This document shows positions 30,700 to 40,381 of a DNA stretch of 64,000 nt, piece by piece. The DNA is taken from NCBI RefSeq assembly GCF_003261055.1, contig NZ_CP030073.1, positions 6,572,001-6,636,000 of the forward strand, in the 5' to 3' direction. Every line of letters starts with the position of its first letter. Position 1 is the first letter of the stretch. This stretch comes from Streptomyces cadmiisoli. GTDB lineage: Bacteria > Actinomycetota > Actinomycetes > Streptomycetales > Streptomycetaceae. The position numbers and the translations under genes are program-made. The notes below the pieces were generated by a model, which saw only the letters and a program-made list of their open reading frames with translations, was not told where the DNA came from and searched no databases.

Positions 30700-31497
30700 T
30701 CAGAACTCCTCGTCGCGCGGGCGGTGCACGGGCAGCCAGCGGGTGGCGTACGCCACCGCGTCCGCCAGCGGGAACAGGCGCGCGCCGGCCGCGCCCACCG
30801 CGCCCCGTACGACGGGGCGGTCCCGTTCGAAGTCGTGGCCCAGTTCGTCGAACCGGTCGGAGGAGATCGACACCTCGGTGACCACCTCCCAGCCGTCCGG
30901 CCCGGGACGGCCCACCGCGACGCGCGGGGCCGGGACGCGGTACTCGGCGAGGTGGAAGGCGGTGCAGGCGTCGTAGTCGGCGCCCAGCAGCAGGACCCGG
31001 GCGCCGAGTCGTTCCAGCCGGGCCAGCGGGCTCGCCTCGCCGAGCCGGCAGTCGGGGGCGTGCCCGTCGAGGATCTCGGCCGCGCGCGGGCCGAGCGCCG
31101 CGAACGAGGTCTGCGGGTGGGCGCTGCGCAGGGCGCCCGGCCAGGTCCGCACCGTCTCCGGGACGACCCCGACCCCGCGGGTGGGCGTGATGCGCGGGTC
31201 GTAGGCGGGCAGGCCGGCGCGGATCGCCTCCCACCACTCCTCGGGCACCGCCGGGCTGCTCCAGACCGCCGGATCGGACAGGTGCCCGGACTGGGCCGGA
31301 ACCACCAGCGTGCCGTGCGGACCGAGCGCGTCGCACAGCGATCGGACGACTGTTTCGGCGCCGCCGCAGACCCAGCCGAGCGAGCTGAGCGAGGAGTGCA
31401 CGAGAAGGATCTCGCCGGGGCGGACACCCAGCCCGCTCAGGTCCGCGGCGAGGCTGTCGCGGGTGACAAGAGGGCCGGTCGGAGAGGGTGTGGGCAT
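30700..31497 (-). CDS. AAC(3)-family N-acetyltransferase
   Basis: Antibiotic_NAT fold, acetyl-CoA dependent. The 265 residues show LLVHSSLSSLGWVCGGAETV (about 32-51), a SGHLSDPAVW segment, and the conserved LRSAHPQTSFAALGP (about 123-137) and LGADYDACTAFHLAEYR (about 171-187), all of which match aminoglycoside 3-N-acetyltransferases. Chromosomal members in Streptomyces often do not confer resistance, so the substrate is open. The ATG at 31497 is preferred over an 18-codon extension. A perfect 14-bp palindrome lies 42 bases upstream, in the interval shared with sufR. Confidence 0.82.
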   Translation of the reverse strand: MPTPSPTGPLVTRDSLAADLSGLGVRPGEILLVHSSLSSLGWVCGGAETVVRSLCDALGPHGTLVVPAQSGHLSDPAVWSSPAVPEEWWEAIRAGLPAYDPRITPTRGVGVVPETVRTWPGALRSAHPQTSFAALGPRAAEILDGHAPDCRLGEASPLARLERLGARVLLLGADYDACTAFHLAEYRVPAPRVAVGRPGPDGWEVVTEVSISSDRFDELGHDFERDRPVVRGAVGAAGARLFPLADAVAYATRWLPVHRPRDEEF

Positions 31498-31538
31498 GGT
31501 CCCGGAGTCTTTCGGACGGAGCCCGGCGGGGCCACCGG

Positions 31539-31552
31539 TTTGATCGATCAAA
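31539..31552. promoter_or_regulatory. Perfect 14-bp palindrome upstream of the AAC(3)-like gene
   Basis: TTTGATCGATCAAA reads the same on both strands, with no spacer. It is centred about 49 bases upstream of the minus-strand start codon, so it could be an operator or a promoter element of that gene. The regulator is unknown. Confidence 0.45.
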
Positions 31553-31571
31553 GATCGTTTGCGCAGGTCAG

Positions 31572-31587
31572 CTTAGGTATGCCTAAG
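31572..31587. promoter_or_regulatory. Iron-box-like inverted repeat upstream of sufR
   Basis: CTTAGG TATG CCTAAG has perfect 6-bp arms. It shares the TTAGG and CCTAA ends of actinobacterial DtxR/DmdR iron boxes, but the spacing between the halves is shorter than in the 19-bp consensus (about 13 of 19 positions fit one alignment). It lies about 60 bases upstream of the SufR operator. Assignment to DmdR is tentative. Confidence 0.4.
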
Positions 31588-31645
31588 TGACGCAGCGCAC
31601 CGGCCGCTGATCCGGACGCCGCTTGTCACGCTCTCGGGAATTACG

Positions 31646-31659
31646 CAACAATGGCGTTG
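31646..31659 (+). promoter_or_regulatory. SufR operator (CAAC-N6-GTTG) over the sufR start
   Basis: The 14-bp inverted repeat CAAC AATGGC GTTG matches exactly the SufR site described for Streptomyces avermitilis. Its last base is the first base of the GTG start codon, so bound SufR would block transcription at or just before the gene, closing a feedback loop on Fe-S assembly. Confidence 0.85.
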
Positions 31660-32408
31660 TGAAAAACGTCGGCGAGGCTCGAGAGACCCCCACGGGGGCC
31701 CCTCACGAGGAGCTAGCGACCGGTGAGCGCTCGACGCGCAACCGGGTCGCGCGGTCCATCCTGGACCACGGCCCGTCGACCGTCGCCGAACTCGCCGGAC
31801 GGCTCGGACTCACCCAGGCGGCGGTACGCCGGCATCTGGACGCACTGGTCGCCGACGACGTCGTCGCGGCGCGCGAGCAGCGGGTCTACGGAGCGCGGAC
31901 GCGCGGCCGTCCCGCCAAGGTCTTCGCGCTGACCGACTGCGGCCGGGACGCCTTCGACCAGTCGTACGATCAGCTCGCCGCCGACGCGCTGCGCTGGATC
32001 GCGGAGCAAGAGGGCGGGAGCGAGGCGGTCGCCGCCTTCGCCCGCGCCCGGATCGCCGCTCTGTCGGCCGCGTACCGCGAGGCGGTCGGGTCCGCAGCCC
32101 CCGAGGAGCGGGCCGAAGCGCTGGCCAAGGCCCTGAGCGCGGACGGGTACGCTGCAACGGCGCGCAGCGCTCCCACCGGCGAGCAGCTGTGCCAGCACCA
32201 CTGCCCGGTCGCCCATGTCGCCGAGCAGTTTCCGCAACTGTGCGAGGCCGAGACGGAATTTTTCGCCGAGCTCCTCGGTACGCATGTTCAGCGGCTGGCC
32301 ACCATCGCTCACGGCGACGGTGTCTGCACCACCTTCATCCCGAAGGTCCCGAACACTTCCACCACCCACAACGCATCTGCAAGCACGGCCGGGAGGAACC
32401 CCGCATGA
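31659..32408 (+). CDS. sufR: SufR, Fe-S-sensing repressor of the suf operon
   Basis: DeoR/ArsR-like winged-helix repressor that represses suf transcription when it carries a 4Fe-4S cluster. The 249 residues have a helix-turn-helix ([20 protein letters not shown], about 45-64), a wing at [16 protein letters not shown], and a C-terminal cysteine cluster CQHHC (about 178-182) with another Cys in QFPQLCEAE (about 196), suited to bind the cluster. The GTG at 31659 lies in the operator, with little leader, so the transcript may be nearly leaderless. Its stop overlaps the sufB start (ATGA), so regulator and operon are made together. Confidence 0.92.
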   Translation: MKNVGEARETPTGAPHEELATGERSTRNRVARSILDHGPSTVAELAGRLGLTQAAVRRHLDALVADDVVAAREQRVYGARTRGRPAKVFALTDCGRDAFDQSYDQLAADALRWIAEQEGGSEAVAAFARARIAALSAAYREAVGSAAPEERAEALAKALSADGYAATARSAPTGEQLCQHHCPVAHVAEQFPQLCEAETEFFAELLGTHVQRLATIAHGDGVCTTFIPKVPNTSTTHNASASTAGRNPA

Positions 32409-33826
32409 CTCTCCCCACGGAGACTGCCCACCCCGAACTCGAGGGTCTGGGCAAGTACGAATACGGCTGGGCCGACTCCGACGAGGCCGGTGCTGCGGCG
32501 AAGCGCGGCCTGAACGAGGACGTCGTCAGGGACATCTCCTCGAAGAAGTCCGAGCCGGAGTGGATGACCAAGCTCCGCCTCAAGGGCCTGAGGCTCTTCG
32601 AGAAGAAGCCCATGCCGAACTGGGGCTCGGACCTGTCGGGTATCGACTTCGACAACATCAAGTACTTCGTGCGCTCCACGGAGAAGCAGGCGGAGTCCTG
32701 GGAGGACCTGCCCGAGGACATCAAGAACACCTACGACAAGCTCGGCATCCCGGAGGCGGAGAAGCAGCGCCTCGTCGCCGGTGTCGCGGCCCAGTACGAG
32801 TCGGAGGTCGTCTACCACCAGATCCGCGAGGACCTGGAGGAGCAGGGCGTCATCTTCCTCGACACCGACACCGCGCTGAAGGAGCACCCGGAGCTCTTCA
32901 AGGAGTACTTCGGCACCGTCATCCCGGTCGGTGACAACAAGTTCGCGTCGCTGAACACCGCCGTGTGGTCGGGCGGCTCGTTCATCTACGTGCCGCCGGG
33001 CGTGCACGTCGAGATCCCGCTCCAGGCCTACTTCCGGATCAACACCGAGAACATGGGCCAGTTCGAGCGGACCCTGATCATCGTCGACGAGGGTGCCTAC
33101 GTGCACTACGTCGAGGGCTGCACCGCCCCGATCTACAAGTCGGACTCGCTGCACTCCGCGGTCGTCGAGATCATCGTCAAGAAGAACGCCCGCTGCCGCT
33201 ACACCACCATCCAGAACTGGTCGAACAACGTCTACAACCTGGTCACCAAGCGTGCCGTGGCCTACGAGGGCGCGACCATGGAGTGGGTCGACGGCAACAT
33301 CGGCTCCAAGGTGACGATGAAGTACCCGGCCGTCTACCTGATGGGCGAGCACGCCAAGGGCGAGACCCTGTCCATCGCCTTCGCGGGCGAGGGCCAGCAC
33401 CAGGACGCCGGCGCCAAGATGGTCCACATGGCGCCCAACACCTCGTCGAACATCGTCTCCAAGTCGGTGGCGCGCGGTGGCGGCCGTACGTCCTACCGCG
33501 GTCTGATCGAGATCGGCGAGGGCGCTGCGGGTGCGAAGTCCAACGTCCTCTGTGACGCTCTGCTCGTCGACACCATCTCCCGCTCGGACACCTACCCGTA
33601 CGTGGACGTCCGTGAGGACGACGTGTCCATGGGCCACGAGGCGACCGTCTCCAAGGTCTCCGAGGACCAGCTCTTCTACCTGATGAGCCGCGGTCTGAGC
33701 GAGTTCGAGGCGATGGCGATGATCGTGCGCGGCTTCGTCGAGCCGATCGCCAAGGAACTGCCGATGGAGTACGCGCTGGAGCTCAACCGGCTGATCGAGC
33801 TGCAGATGGAAGGCGCGGTCGGCTGA
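32405..33826 (+). CDS. sufB: Fe-S cluster assembly protein SufB
   Basis: Core scaffold of the SufBCD complex, where the nascent Fe-S cluster is built. The 473 residues start at the ATG overlapping the sufR stop. The beta-helix core ([19 protein letters not shown], about 197-215) and the C-terminal helix [20 protein letters not shown] are conserved, and the cysteine in [10 protein letters not shown] (about 384) fits the site needed for cluster assembly. Length and sequence are typical of the actinobacterial family. A 59-base gap separates it from sufD. Confidence 0.97.
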   Translation: MTLPTETAHPELEGLGKYEYGWADSDEAGAAAKRGLNEDVVRDISSKKSEPEWMTKLRLKGLRLFEKKPMPNWGSDLSGIDFDNIKYFVRSTEKQAESWEDLPEDIKNTYDKLGIPEAEKQRLVAGVAAQYESEVVYHQIREDLEEQGVIFLDTDTALKEHPELFKEYFGTVIPVGDNKFASLNTAVWSGGSFIYVPPGVHVEIPLQAYFRINTENMGQFERTLIIVDEGAYVHYVEGCTAPIYKSDSLHSAVVEIIVKKNARCRYTTIQNWSNNVYNLVTKRAVAYEGATMEWVDGNIGSKVTMKYPAVYLMGEHAKGETLSIAFAGEGQHQDAGAKMVHMAPNTSSNIVSKSVARGGGRTSYRGLIEIGEGAAGAKSNVLCDALLVDTISRSDTYPYVDVREDDVSMGHEATVSKVSEDQLFYLMSRGLSEFEAMAMIVRGFVEPIAKELPMEYALELNRLIELQMEGAVG

Positions 33827-33885
33827 CCGCCCGCCGAAGAAGCAGCAGCAGATTTCTGACGTAGGAAGAGAGCACAACGACAGCC

Positions 33886-35106
33886 ATGGCTGAGGCTCAG
33901 AACTCCCCCACCCTCAACTCCGTTCGGGCGGGGGGACCCCTACCGGTGGGCTCCACCACCGCCGGCTCGATCGCGGTCGCGGGCGAGTCGACCGTCGTCT
34001 CGCGCATGAGCGCGCCGCCCTCCTTCGACGTGGCGGACTTCCCCGTCCCGCACGGCCGTGAGGAGGAGTGGCGGTTCACCCCGCTGGAGCGCCTGCGCGG
34101 CCTGCACGACGGCACCGCCGTCGCGGGCGGCACCGGTGTGCGGGTGGACGTCCAGGCCCCCGAGGGCGTCACGGTCGAGACCGTCGGCCGCGACGACGCG
34201 CGGCTCGGCCGGGCCGGTACCCCGGTGGACCGCGTCGCCGCGCAGGCCTACTCGGCGTTCGAGAAGGCCGGTGTGGTCACCGTCCCCGAGGAGGCGGTCC
34301 TCACCGAGCCGATCCGCATCGCCGTGCACGGCGAGGGCGGCGTCGCCTACGGCCACCAGGTCATCGAGCTGGGAGCCTTCGCCGAGGCCGTCGTCGTCAT
34401 CGACCACACCGGTGACGCCGTGCTCGCCGGCAACGTCGAGTACGTCCTGGGCGACGGCGCCAAGCTGACCGTCGTCTCCGTCCAGGACTGGGACGACAAG
34501 GCCGTGCACGTGGCGCAGCACGACGCGCTCGTCGGACGGGACGCCTCGTTCAAGTCCGTGGTCGTCACCTTCGGCGGCGACATGGTGCGGCTGCACCCGC
34601 GCGTCCGGTACGCCGGTCCCGGCGGCGAGGCCGAGCTGTTCGGGCTGTACTTCACCGACGCCGGCCAGCACCAGGAGCACCGCCTGCTGGTCACCCACAA
34701 CACGCCGCACTGCAAGTCCAACGTCGTCTACAAGGGCGCGCTCCAGGGCGAGCAGGCGCACGCCGTGTGGATCGGCGACGTGCTGATCGAGGCCAGTGCC
34801 GAGGGCACGGACACCTACGAGATGAACCGCAACCTCGTCCTGACGGACGGCGCGCGGGTCGACTCGGTGCCGAACCTGGAGATCGAGACCGGCGAGATCG
34901 TCGGTGCCGGACACGCCTCCGCCACCGGCCGCTTCGACGACGAGCAGCTGTTCTACCTGATGGCCCGCGGCATCCCGGAGCACGAGGCGCGCCGCCTGGT
35001 GGTCCGCGGCTTCTTCGCCGAACTGGTCCAGCAGATCGGCCTCCCGGACATCGAGGAGCGCCTGATCGGCCGGATCGAGGAGGAGCTGGAGGCGTCGGTC
35101 GCATGA
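33886..35106 (+). CDS. sufD: Fe-S cluster assembly protein SufD, with a repeat-derived N-terminal insertion
   Basis: Second scaffold subunit, paralogous to SufB. The 406 residues hold the core beta-helix and the C-terminal DDEQLFYLMARGIPEHEARR (about 347-366) with conserved HCKSNVVYKGAL (about 275-286). The N-terminus is unusual: residues about 7-21 (SPTLNSVRAGGPLPV) are encoded by a copy of a GC-rich palindromic Streptomyces repeat (33903-33943) placed in frame just after the start MAEAQN. The remainder resumes with GSTTAGSIAVA. Start at 33886 follows AGGAAGAG. The stop overlaps the Rieske gene start. Confidence 0.95.
   Translation: MAEAQNSPTLNSVRAGGPLPVGSTTAGSIAVAGESTVVSRMSAPPSFDVADFPVPHGREEEWRFTPLERLRGLHDGTAVAGGTGVRVDVQAPEGVTVETVGRDDARLGRAGTPVDRVAAQAYSAFEKAGVVTVPEEAVLTEPIRIAVHGEGGVAYGHQVIELGAFAEAVVVIDHTGDAVLAGNVEYVLGDGAKLTVVSVQDWDDKAVHVAQHDALVGRDASFKSVVVTFGGDMVRLHPRVRYAGPGGEAELFGLYFTDAGQHQEHRLLVTHNTPHCKSNVVYKGALQGEQAHAVWIGDVLIEASAEGTDTYEMNRNLVLTDGARVDSVPNLEIETGEIVGAGHASATGRFDDEQLFYLMARGIPEHEARRLVVRGFFAELVQQIGLPDIEERLIGRIEEELEASVA
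33903..33943 (+). repeat. GC-rich interspersed palindromic repeat inside sufD
   Basis: CCCCCACCC on the left and GGGCGGGGGG on the right flank a 12-base middle, followed by ACCCCTACC. It matches the well-known Streptomyces element of form CCCCC-A-CTC...GAGC-GGGGGG-ACCCCCA. Such copies normally lie between genes; this one is inside the coding frame and adds about 14 codons without breaking it. Confidence 0.7.
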
Positions 35107-35423
35107 CCACCTTCGTACGCGCGTGTGCGCTGAGCGAGCTGGAGGAGGACACCCCGAAGCGGGTGGAACTCGACGGCACGCCGGTGTCCATCGTGCACAC
35201 CGAGGGCGAAGTGTTCGCGATCCACGACATCTGCTCCCACGCGAACGTCTCCCTCTCCGAGGGCGAGGTGGAGGACTGCCAGATCGAGTGCTGGCTGCAC
35301 GGTTCCTCCTTCGACCTGCGCACCGGCAAGCCGTCCGGCCTGCCCGCGACGCGCCCCGTCCCCGTATACCCCGTAAAGATCGAAGGGGACGACGTTCTCG
35401 TCTCCCTCACCCAGGAGTCCTGA
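35103..35423 (+). CDS. Rieske-type ferredoxin of the suf operon
   Basis: Small 2Fe-2S protein (106 residues) related to the ferredoxin subunit of non-heme dioxygenases (NirD/BphF-like). The cluster ligands are visible as CSHANVSLSEG (about 41-51) and CWLHGSSFD (about 60-68), giving the C-x-H and C-x2-H pairs. It overlaps sufD (ATGA) and ends 7 bases before sufC. Its place in actinobacterial suf operons suggests an electron donor or a cluster-carrying role in assembly; the partner is unknown. Confidence 0.9.
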   Translation: MTTFVRACALSELEEDTPKRVELDGTPVSIVHTEGEVFAIHDICSHANVSLSEGEVEDCQIECWLHGSSFDLRTGKPSGLPATRPVPVYPVKIEGDDVLVSLTQES

Positions 35424-35430
35424 GGCACCC

Positions 35431-36191
<761 letters not shown>

Positions 36192-36195
<4 letters not shown>

Positions 36196-37460
36196 CACCT
36201 ACCCGCCAAGGGCTTCCCGGCCTCCTCGACACCGAGGCGATCCGCAAGGACTTCCCCATCCTGGACCGCCAGGTCCACGACGGCCGGAAGCTCGTGTACC
36301 TGGACAACGCGGCGACCAGCCAGAAGCCGCGCCAGGTGCTGGACGCCCTGAGCGAGTACTACGAGCGCTACAACGCCAACGTCCACCGCGGTGTGCATGT
36401 GCTCGCCGAGGAGGCCACGGCGCTGTACGAGGGCGCGCGCGACAAGGTCGCCGAGTTCGTCAACGCGCCCAGCCGCAACGAGGTGATCTTCACCAAGAAC
36501 GCCTCCGAGTCGCTGAACCTCGTGGCGAACATGCTCGGCTGGGCCGACGAGCCCTACCGGGTGGACTCCGACACCGAGATCGTCATCACGGAGATGGAGC
36601 ACCACTCCAACATCGTGCCGTGGCAGCTGCTGGCGCAGCGCACGGGCGCGAAGCTGAAGTGGTTCGGCCTCACCGACGACGGGCGGCTCGACCTGTCGAA
36701 CATCGACGAGGTCATCACCGAGAAGACGAAGATCGTCTCGTTCGTGCTGGTCTCGAACATCCTCGGTACGGTCAACCCGGTCGAGTCGATCGTGCGCCGG
36801 GCGCAGGAGGTCGGTGCGCTGGTCTGCATCGACGCCTCGCAGGCCGCGCCGCACATGCCGCTGGACGTGCAGGCCCTCCAGGCCGACTTCGTGGCCTTCA
36901 CCGGACACAAGATGTGCGGCCCGACCGGCATCGGCGTCCTGTGGGGCCGCCAGGAGCTGCTGGAGGACCTGCCTCCGTTCCTGGGCGGCGGCGAGATGAT
37001 CGAGACGGTCTCGATGCACTCGTCGACGTACGCGCCCGCTCCGCACAAGTTCGAGGCGGGCACCCCGCCGATCGCGCAGGCGGTCGGTCTGGGCGCGGCG
37101 ATCGACTACCTCAACTCGATCGGCATGGACAAGATCCTCGCCCACGAGCACGCGCTGACCGAGTACGCGGTCAAGCGGCTGGCCGAGGTGCCCGACCTGC
37201 GCATCATCGGCCCGACCACGGCCGAGGACCGCGGCGCCGCGATCTCCTTCACGCTCGGCGACATACACCCGCACGACGTGGGCCAGGTCCTGGACGAGCA
37301 GGGCATCGCGGTCCGGGTCGGCCACCACTGCGCGCGGCCCGTGTGCCTGCGGTACGGAATTCCTGCGACCACGCGAGCGTCGTTCTATCTGTACTCCACG
37401 CCGGCCGAGATCGATGCTCTGGTCGACGGACTGGAGCACGTACGGAACTTCTTCGGCTGA
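36192..37460 (+). CDS. sufS: Cysteine desulfurase SufS
   Basis: PLP enzyme that removes sulfur from cysteine as a persulfide for SufU. The 422 residues contain the PLP Lys in FTGHKMCGPTGIG (about 236-248), EMEHHSNIVPW for cofactor stacking (about 135-145), and the persulfide Cys in VRVGHHCARP (about 375-384). The GTG at 36192 overlaps the sufC stop (GTGA). It is a group II desulfurase, and sufU follows 18 bases downstream. Confidence 0.96.
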
Positions 37461-37478
37461 GAGGCGTGAGCTGAGACC

Positions 37479-37943
37479 GTGAAGCTGGATTCGATGTACC
37501 AGGAAGTCATCCTGGACCACTACAAGAACCCGCACGGGCGTGGTCTGAGGGATGGCGACGCCGAGGTGCACCATGTGAACCCGACGTGCGGCGACGAGAT
37601 CACCCTCCGTGTGAAGTACGACGGCACCACGATCAAGGACGTGTCGTACGAGGGTCAGGGCTGCTCCATCAGCCAGGCCTCGGCCTCGGTGCTGAACGAA
37701 CTCCTCGTCGGCAAGGAGCTGGCGGACGCGCAGCGGATCCAGGAGACCTTCCTGGAGCTGATGCAGTCCAAGGGGAAGATCGAGCCGGACGACACGATGG
37801 AGGACATCCTGGAGGACGCGGTCGCGTTCGCCGGAGTCTCCAAGTACCCGGCCCGGGTCAAGTGCGCCCTCCTGAGCTGGATGGCGTGGAAGGACGCGAC
37901 GGCCCAGGCCCTGGACGCCGACGCCGAAAGGAAGACGGCATGA
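37479..37943 (+). CDS. sufU: SufU, zinc-dependent sulfur acceptor
   Basis: IscU-like fold that accepts persulfide from SufS. The zinc and reactive cysteines are in NPTCGDEI (about 38-45), GQGCSISQAS (about 62-71) and RVKCALLSW (about 127-135), the pattern of Gram-positive SufU. The 154-residue length is normal. Its GTG start is preceded by GAGGCGTGAG. The stop overlaps the next gene (ATGA), keeping the whole operon coupled. Confidence 0.95.
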   Translation: MKLDSMYQEVILDHYKNPHGRGLRDGDAEVHHVNPTCGDEITLRVKYDGTTIKDVSYEGQGCSISQASASVLNELLVGKELADAQRIQETFLELMQSKGKIEPDDTMEDILEDAVAFAGVSKYPARVKCALLSWMAWKDATAQALDADAERKTA

Positions 37944-38272
37944 CCGAAACCGTGGAGATGAAGCCGGCGTCGGAGGAGGAACTCCGCGAGGCCCTGATGG
38001 ACGTGGTCGACCCCGAGCTGGGCATCGACGTCGTCAACCTGGGCCTGATCTACGGCATCCACGTCGACGACTCCAATGTGGCGACCGTCGACATGACGCT
38101 GACGTCCGCGGCCTGCCCGCTGACCGACGTGATCGAGGACCAGGCCAAGTCGGCGACGGACGGCCTGGTCAGCGAGTTGCGCATCAACTGGGTCTGGATG
38201 CCGCCGTGGGGTCCGGACAAGATCACGGACGACGGGCGCGACCAGCTTCGGGCGCTGGGCTTCAACGTCTGA
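37940..38272 (+). CDS. Metal-sulfur cluster assembly factor (SufT/MIP18 family)
   Basis: DUF59/PaaD-like protein of 110 residues that assists Fe-S maturation. The family motif VVDPELGIDVVNLGLIYGI (about 24-42) and the reactive Cys in TLTSAACPLTDVI (about 58-70) are seen, with the end GPDKITDDGRDQLRALGF. It overlaps sufU and is the last gene of the suf operon, with a terminator 21 bases after its stop. Confidence 0.93.
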   Translation: MTETVEMKPASEEELREALMDVVDPELGIDVVNLGLIYGIHVDDSNVATVDMTLTSAACPLTDVIEDQAKSATDGLVSELRINWVWMPPWGPDKITDDGRDQLRALGFNV

Positions 38273-38293
38273 GCCGTACGCTTCGCACGCACG

Positions 38294-38326
38294 CAGTGGC
38301 CCCCGGCGGTGAGCCGGGGGCCACTG
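38294..38326 (+). terminator. Terminator of the suf operon
   Basis: Perfect 14-bp arms (38294-38307 and 38313-38326) around GGTGA lie 21 bases after the last suf gene. Confidence 0.8.
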
Positions 38327-38384
38327 GCGTTCCCGGAGGCCGCCCGGGTCCCCTGCGGCGCTCGCGTCCTCGCGTACTCCGGCG

Positions 38385-38428
38385 TCGTTGTGTACGCACG
38401 TACGCATCGTTGTGTACGCTTGTACGCA
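38385..38428 (+). repeat. Two tandem 22-bp repeats abutting the SMR pump start
   Basis: Units 38385-38406 and 38407-38428 differ at only two positions. Each contains TGTACGC followed by GTACGCAT. In the first unit GTACG-CA-CGTAC is a perfect inverted repeat; the second has one mismatch. They end on the A of the ATG start, so they cover the core promoter. They are probably the binding sites of the TetR regulator encoded downstream. Confidence 0.65.
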
Positions 38429-38748
38429 TGGGATATCTGCTGCTCGCCGGCGCCATCGCCGCCGAGGTGGGGGCCACCACGGCCATGAAGTACAGCGACG
38501 GTTTCAGCAGGCTGTGGCCCTCGCTGGTGACCGCGCTCGGGTACCTCGTCGCGTTCGCGCTGCTCGCGCAGACACTGAAGACGGTGTCGGTCGGCTCCGC
38601 GTACGCCATATGGTCCGGCGCCGGCACGGCCGTCGTCGCGCTGATCGGCACCCTGTTCCTCGGCGAGGGCATGACCGTCACGAAGGCCGCCGGGATCGCG
38701 CTGATCATCCTCGGTGTCGTGGTGCTCAACCTGGGAGGCGCGCACTGA
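38428..38748 (+). CDS. Small multidrug resistance (SMR) family exporter
   Basis: Four-helix proton-coupled exporter subunit of 106 residues. The membrane-embedded Glu is in GAIAAEVGATTAMKYSDGF (Glu about residue 13), and the fourth helix ends IALIILGVVVLNLG. Members expel quaternary amines or guanidinium-type compounds; here the substrate is unknown. There is no ribosome site and the operator repeats touch the ATG. A TACGCT -10-like element at 38415-38420 would place the start of transcription at the ATG, so the mRNA may be leaderless. It overlaps the TetR gene by one base (TGATG). Confidence 0.9.
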   Translation: MGYLLLAGAIAAEVGATTAMKYSDGFSRLWPSLVTALGYLVAFALLAQTLKTVSVGSAYAIWSGAGTAVVALIGTLFLGEGMTVTKAAGIALIILGVVVLNLGGAH

Positions 38749-39326
38749 TGGCCCGCAGGTACGACCCCGAGCGCCGCCAGCGGATCATCGACGCGGCGAT
38801 CCGGGTCGTCGGCGCGCAGGGCCTGGCCGGGCTGAGTCACCGGTCCGTCGCCGCCGAGGCCGACGTGCCGCTCGGCTCGACGACGTACCACTTCAAGACC
38901 CTCGACGAGCTGATGGTCGCCGCGCTGCGGCAGGCCAACGAGGGCTTCGCCGGCGTCGTCGCGGCCCGCCGCACCCTCACCGACCCGCACTGCGACCTCG
39001 CCGCCGAGCTGGCCGCCGTGCTCGGCGAGTGGCTGGCCGGCGACCGCACCGGCGTGGAGCTGGAGTACGAGCTGTACCTCGCGGCCCTGCGCCGGCCCGC
39101 TCTGCGCCCCGTCGCCGCGGAGTGGGCCGAGGGCGTCACCGAACTGCTCGTCCGCCGCACCGACCCGGTCACGGCACGGGCGCTGCTCGCGCTCATGGAC
39201 GGGATCTGCCTCCAGGTGCTGCTGACCGACGTGCCGTACGACGAGGGGTACGCGCGCGAGGTGCTGGCCAGGGTGATCCCGGGTGGCGGCGAGGGCGCGC
39301 GGACCTGCGCGGCGCCCGTCACCTGA
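38748..39326 (+). CDS. TetR-family regulator of the SMR pump
   Basis: The 192 residues open with RRYDPERRQRIIDAAIRVV and a TetR helix-turn-helix (LSHRSVAAEADVPLGSTTYHF, split here as LSHRSVAAEADV and PLGSTTYHF, about 29-49), followed by a helical ligand domain. The gene shares the promoter and operon of the SMR pump, so it is likely to repress both by binding the 22-bp repeats and to be relieved by the pump substrate. It begins one base inside the pump gene. Confidence 0.92.
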   Translation: MARRYDPERRQRIIDAAIRVVGAQGLAGLSHRSVAAEADVPLGSTTYHFKTLDELMVAALRQANEGFAGVVAARRTLTDPHCDLAAELAAVLGEWLAGDRTGVELEYELYLAALRRPALRPVAAEWAEGVTELLVRRTDPVTARALLALMDGICLQVLLTDVPYDEGYAREVLARVIPGGGEGARTCAAPVT

Positions 39327-39379
39327 GACGGCCCGGCGCGGGTTCGCATCCGTGGCCCCCGGCCGGTTAGGTTGCCCTC

Positions 39380-40381
39380 ATGACCGACACGACTGCTCCT
39401 CGCACCACCGGCGCCGTGGCCGCCGGCCTCGCCACGATCGCCGCCGACGGCACCGTTCTCGACACCTGGTTCCCCGCGCCCGAGCTGTCCGCGGCGAACG
39501 CCGACGCCACCGGACCCGCCGGCACCGAGCGCCTCGACGAGGCGCGCACCGCGGAGTTGCTCGGCGAGCACGGCGTCGCCGCCCTCGGCACGGACGAGGT
39601 GCGCGGCGTGGAGGTCGTGGCGGTCCGTACGGTCATCTCCTCGCTGGACGACAAGCCGCTGGACACCCACGACGCCTACCTGCGTCTGCACCTGCTCTCA
39701 CACCGCCTGGTCCGGCCGAACGAGCTGAGCCTGGACGGCATCTTCGGTCTGCTCGCCAACGTCGCCTGGACCTCGCTCGGCCCGGTCGCCGTCGACACCC
39801 TGGAGACCGTCCGCCTCGCCGCCCGCGCGCGCCGACTGCACCTGAGCGTCTTCGGCGTCGACAAGTTCCCGCGCATGACCGACTACGTGGCCCCGGCCGG
39901 CGTGCGCATCGCCGACGCCGACCGCGTGCGGCTCGGCGCGCACCTGTCCGCCGGTACCACCGTCATGCACGAGGGCTTCGTCAACTTCAACGCCGGCACG
40001 CTCGGTACGTCGATGGTCGAGGGCCGGATCTCGCAGGGCGTCCTCGTCGGCGACGGCTCCGACATCGGCGGCGGCGCCTCCACCATGGGCACCCTCTCCG
40101 GCGGCGGCAAGGAGCGGGTCGCCATCGGCGAGCGCTCCCTCGTCGGCGCCGAGGCCGGCATCGGCATCGCGCTCGGCGACGACTGCGTGGTCGAGGCGGG
40201 CCTCTACCTCACCGCCGGCACCCGGGTCACCCTGCCCGACGGCCAGATCGTCAAGGCCCGCGAACTGTCCGGCGCGTCCAACATCCTCTTCCGCCGCAAC
40301 TCGGTCTCCGGCACGGTCGAGGCCCGCCCGAACAACGCGGAGTGGGGCGGCTTGAACGAGATCCTGCACAGCCACAACTGA
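39380..40381 (+). CDS. dapD: 2,3,4,5-tetrahydropyridine-2,6-dicarboxylate N-succinyltransferase
   Basis: Succinyl-CoA-dependent step of the lysine/diaminopimelate pathway that feeds peptidoglycan. The 333 residues show an N-terminal domain, then left-handed beta-helix hexapeptide repeats from about residue 170 ([58 protein letters not shown]). The C-terminal [15 protein letters not shown] is typical of the actinobacterial DapD class. The ATG at 39380 is 53 bases after the TetR gene, and a terminator follows. Confidence 0.93.
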   Translation: MTDTTAPRTTGAVAAGLATIAADGTVLDTWFPAPELSAANADATGPAGTERLDEARTAELLGEHGVAALGTDEVRGVEVVAVRTVISSLDDKPLDTHDAYLRLHLLSHRLVRPNELSLDGIFGLLANVAWTSLGPVAVDTLETVRLAARARRLHLSVFGVDKFPRMTDYVAPAGVRIADADRVRLGAHLSAGTTVMHEGFVNFNAGTLGTSMVEGRISQGVLVGDGSDIGGGASTMGTLSGGGKERVAIGERSLVGAEAGIGIALGDDCVVEAGLYLTAGTRVTLPDGQIVKARELSGASNILFRRNSVSGTVEARPNNAEWGGLNEILHSHN

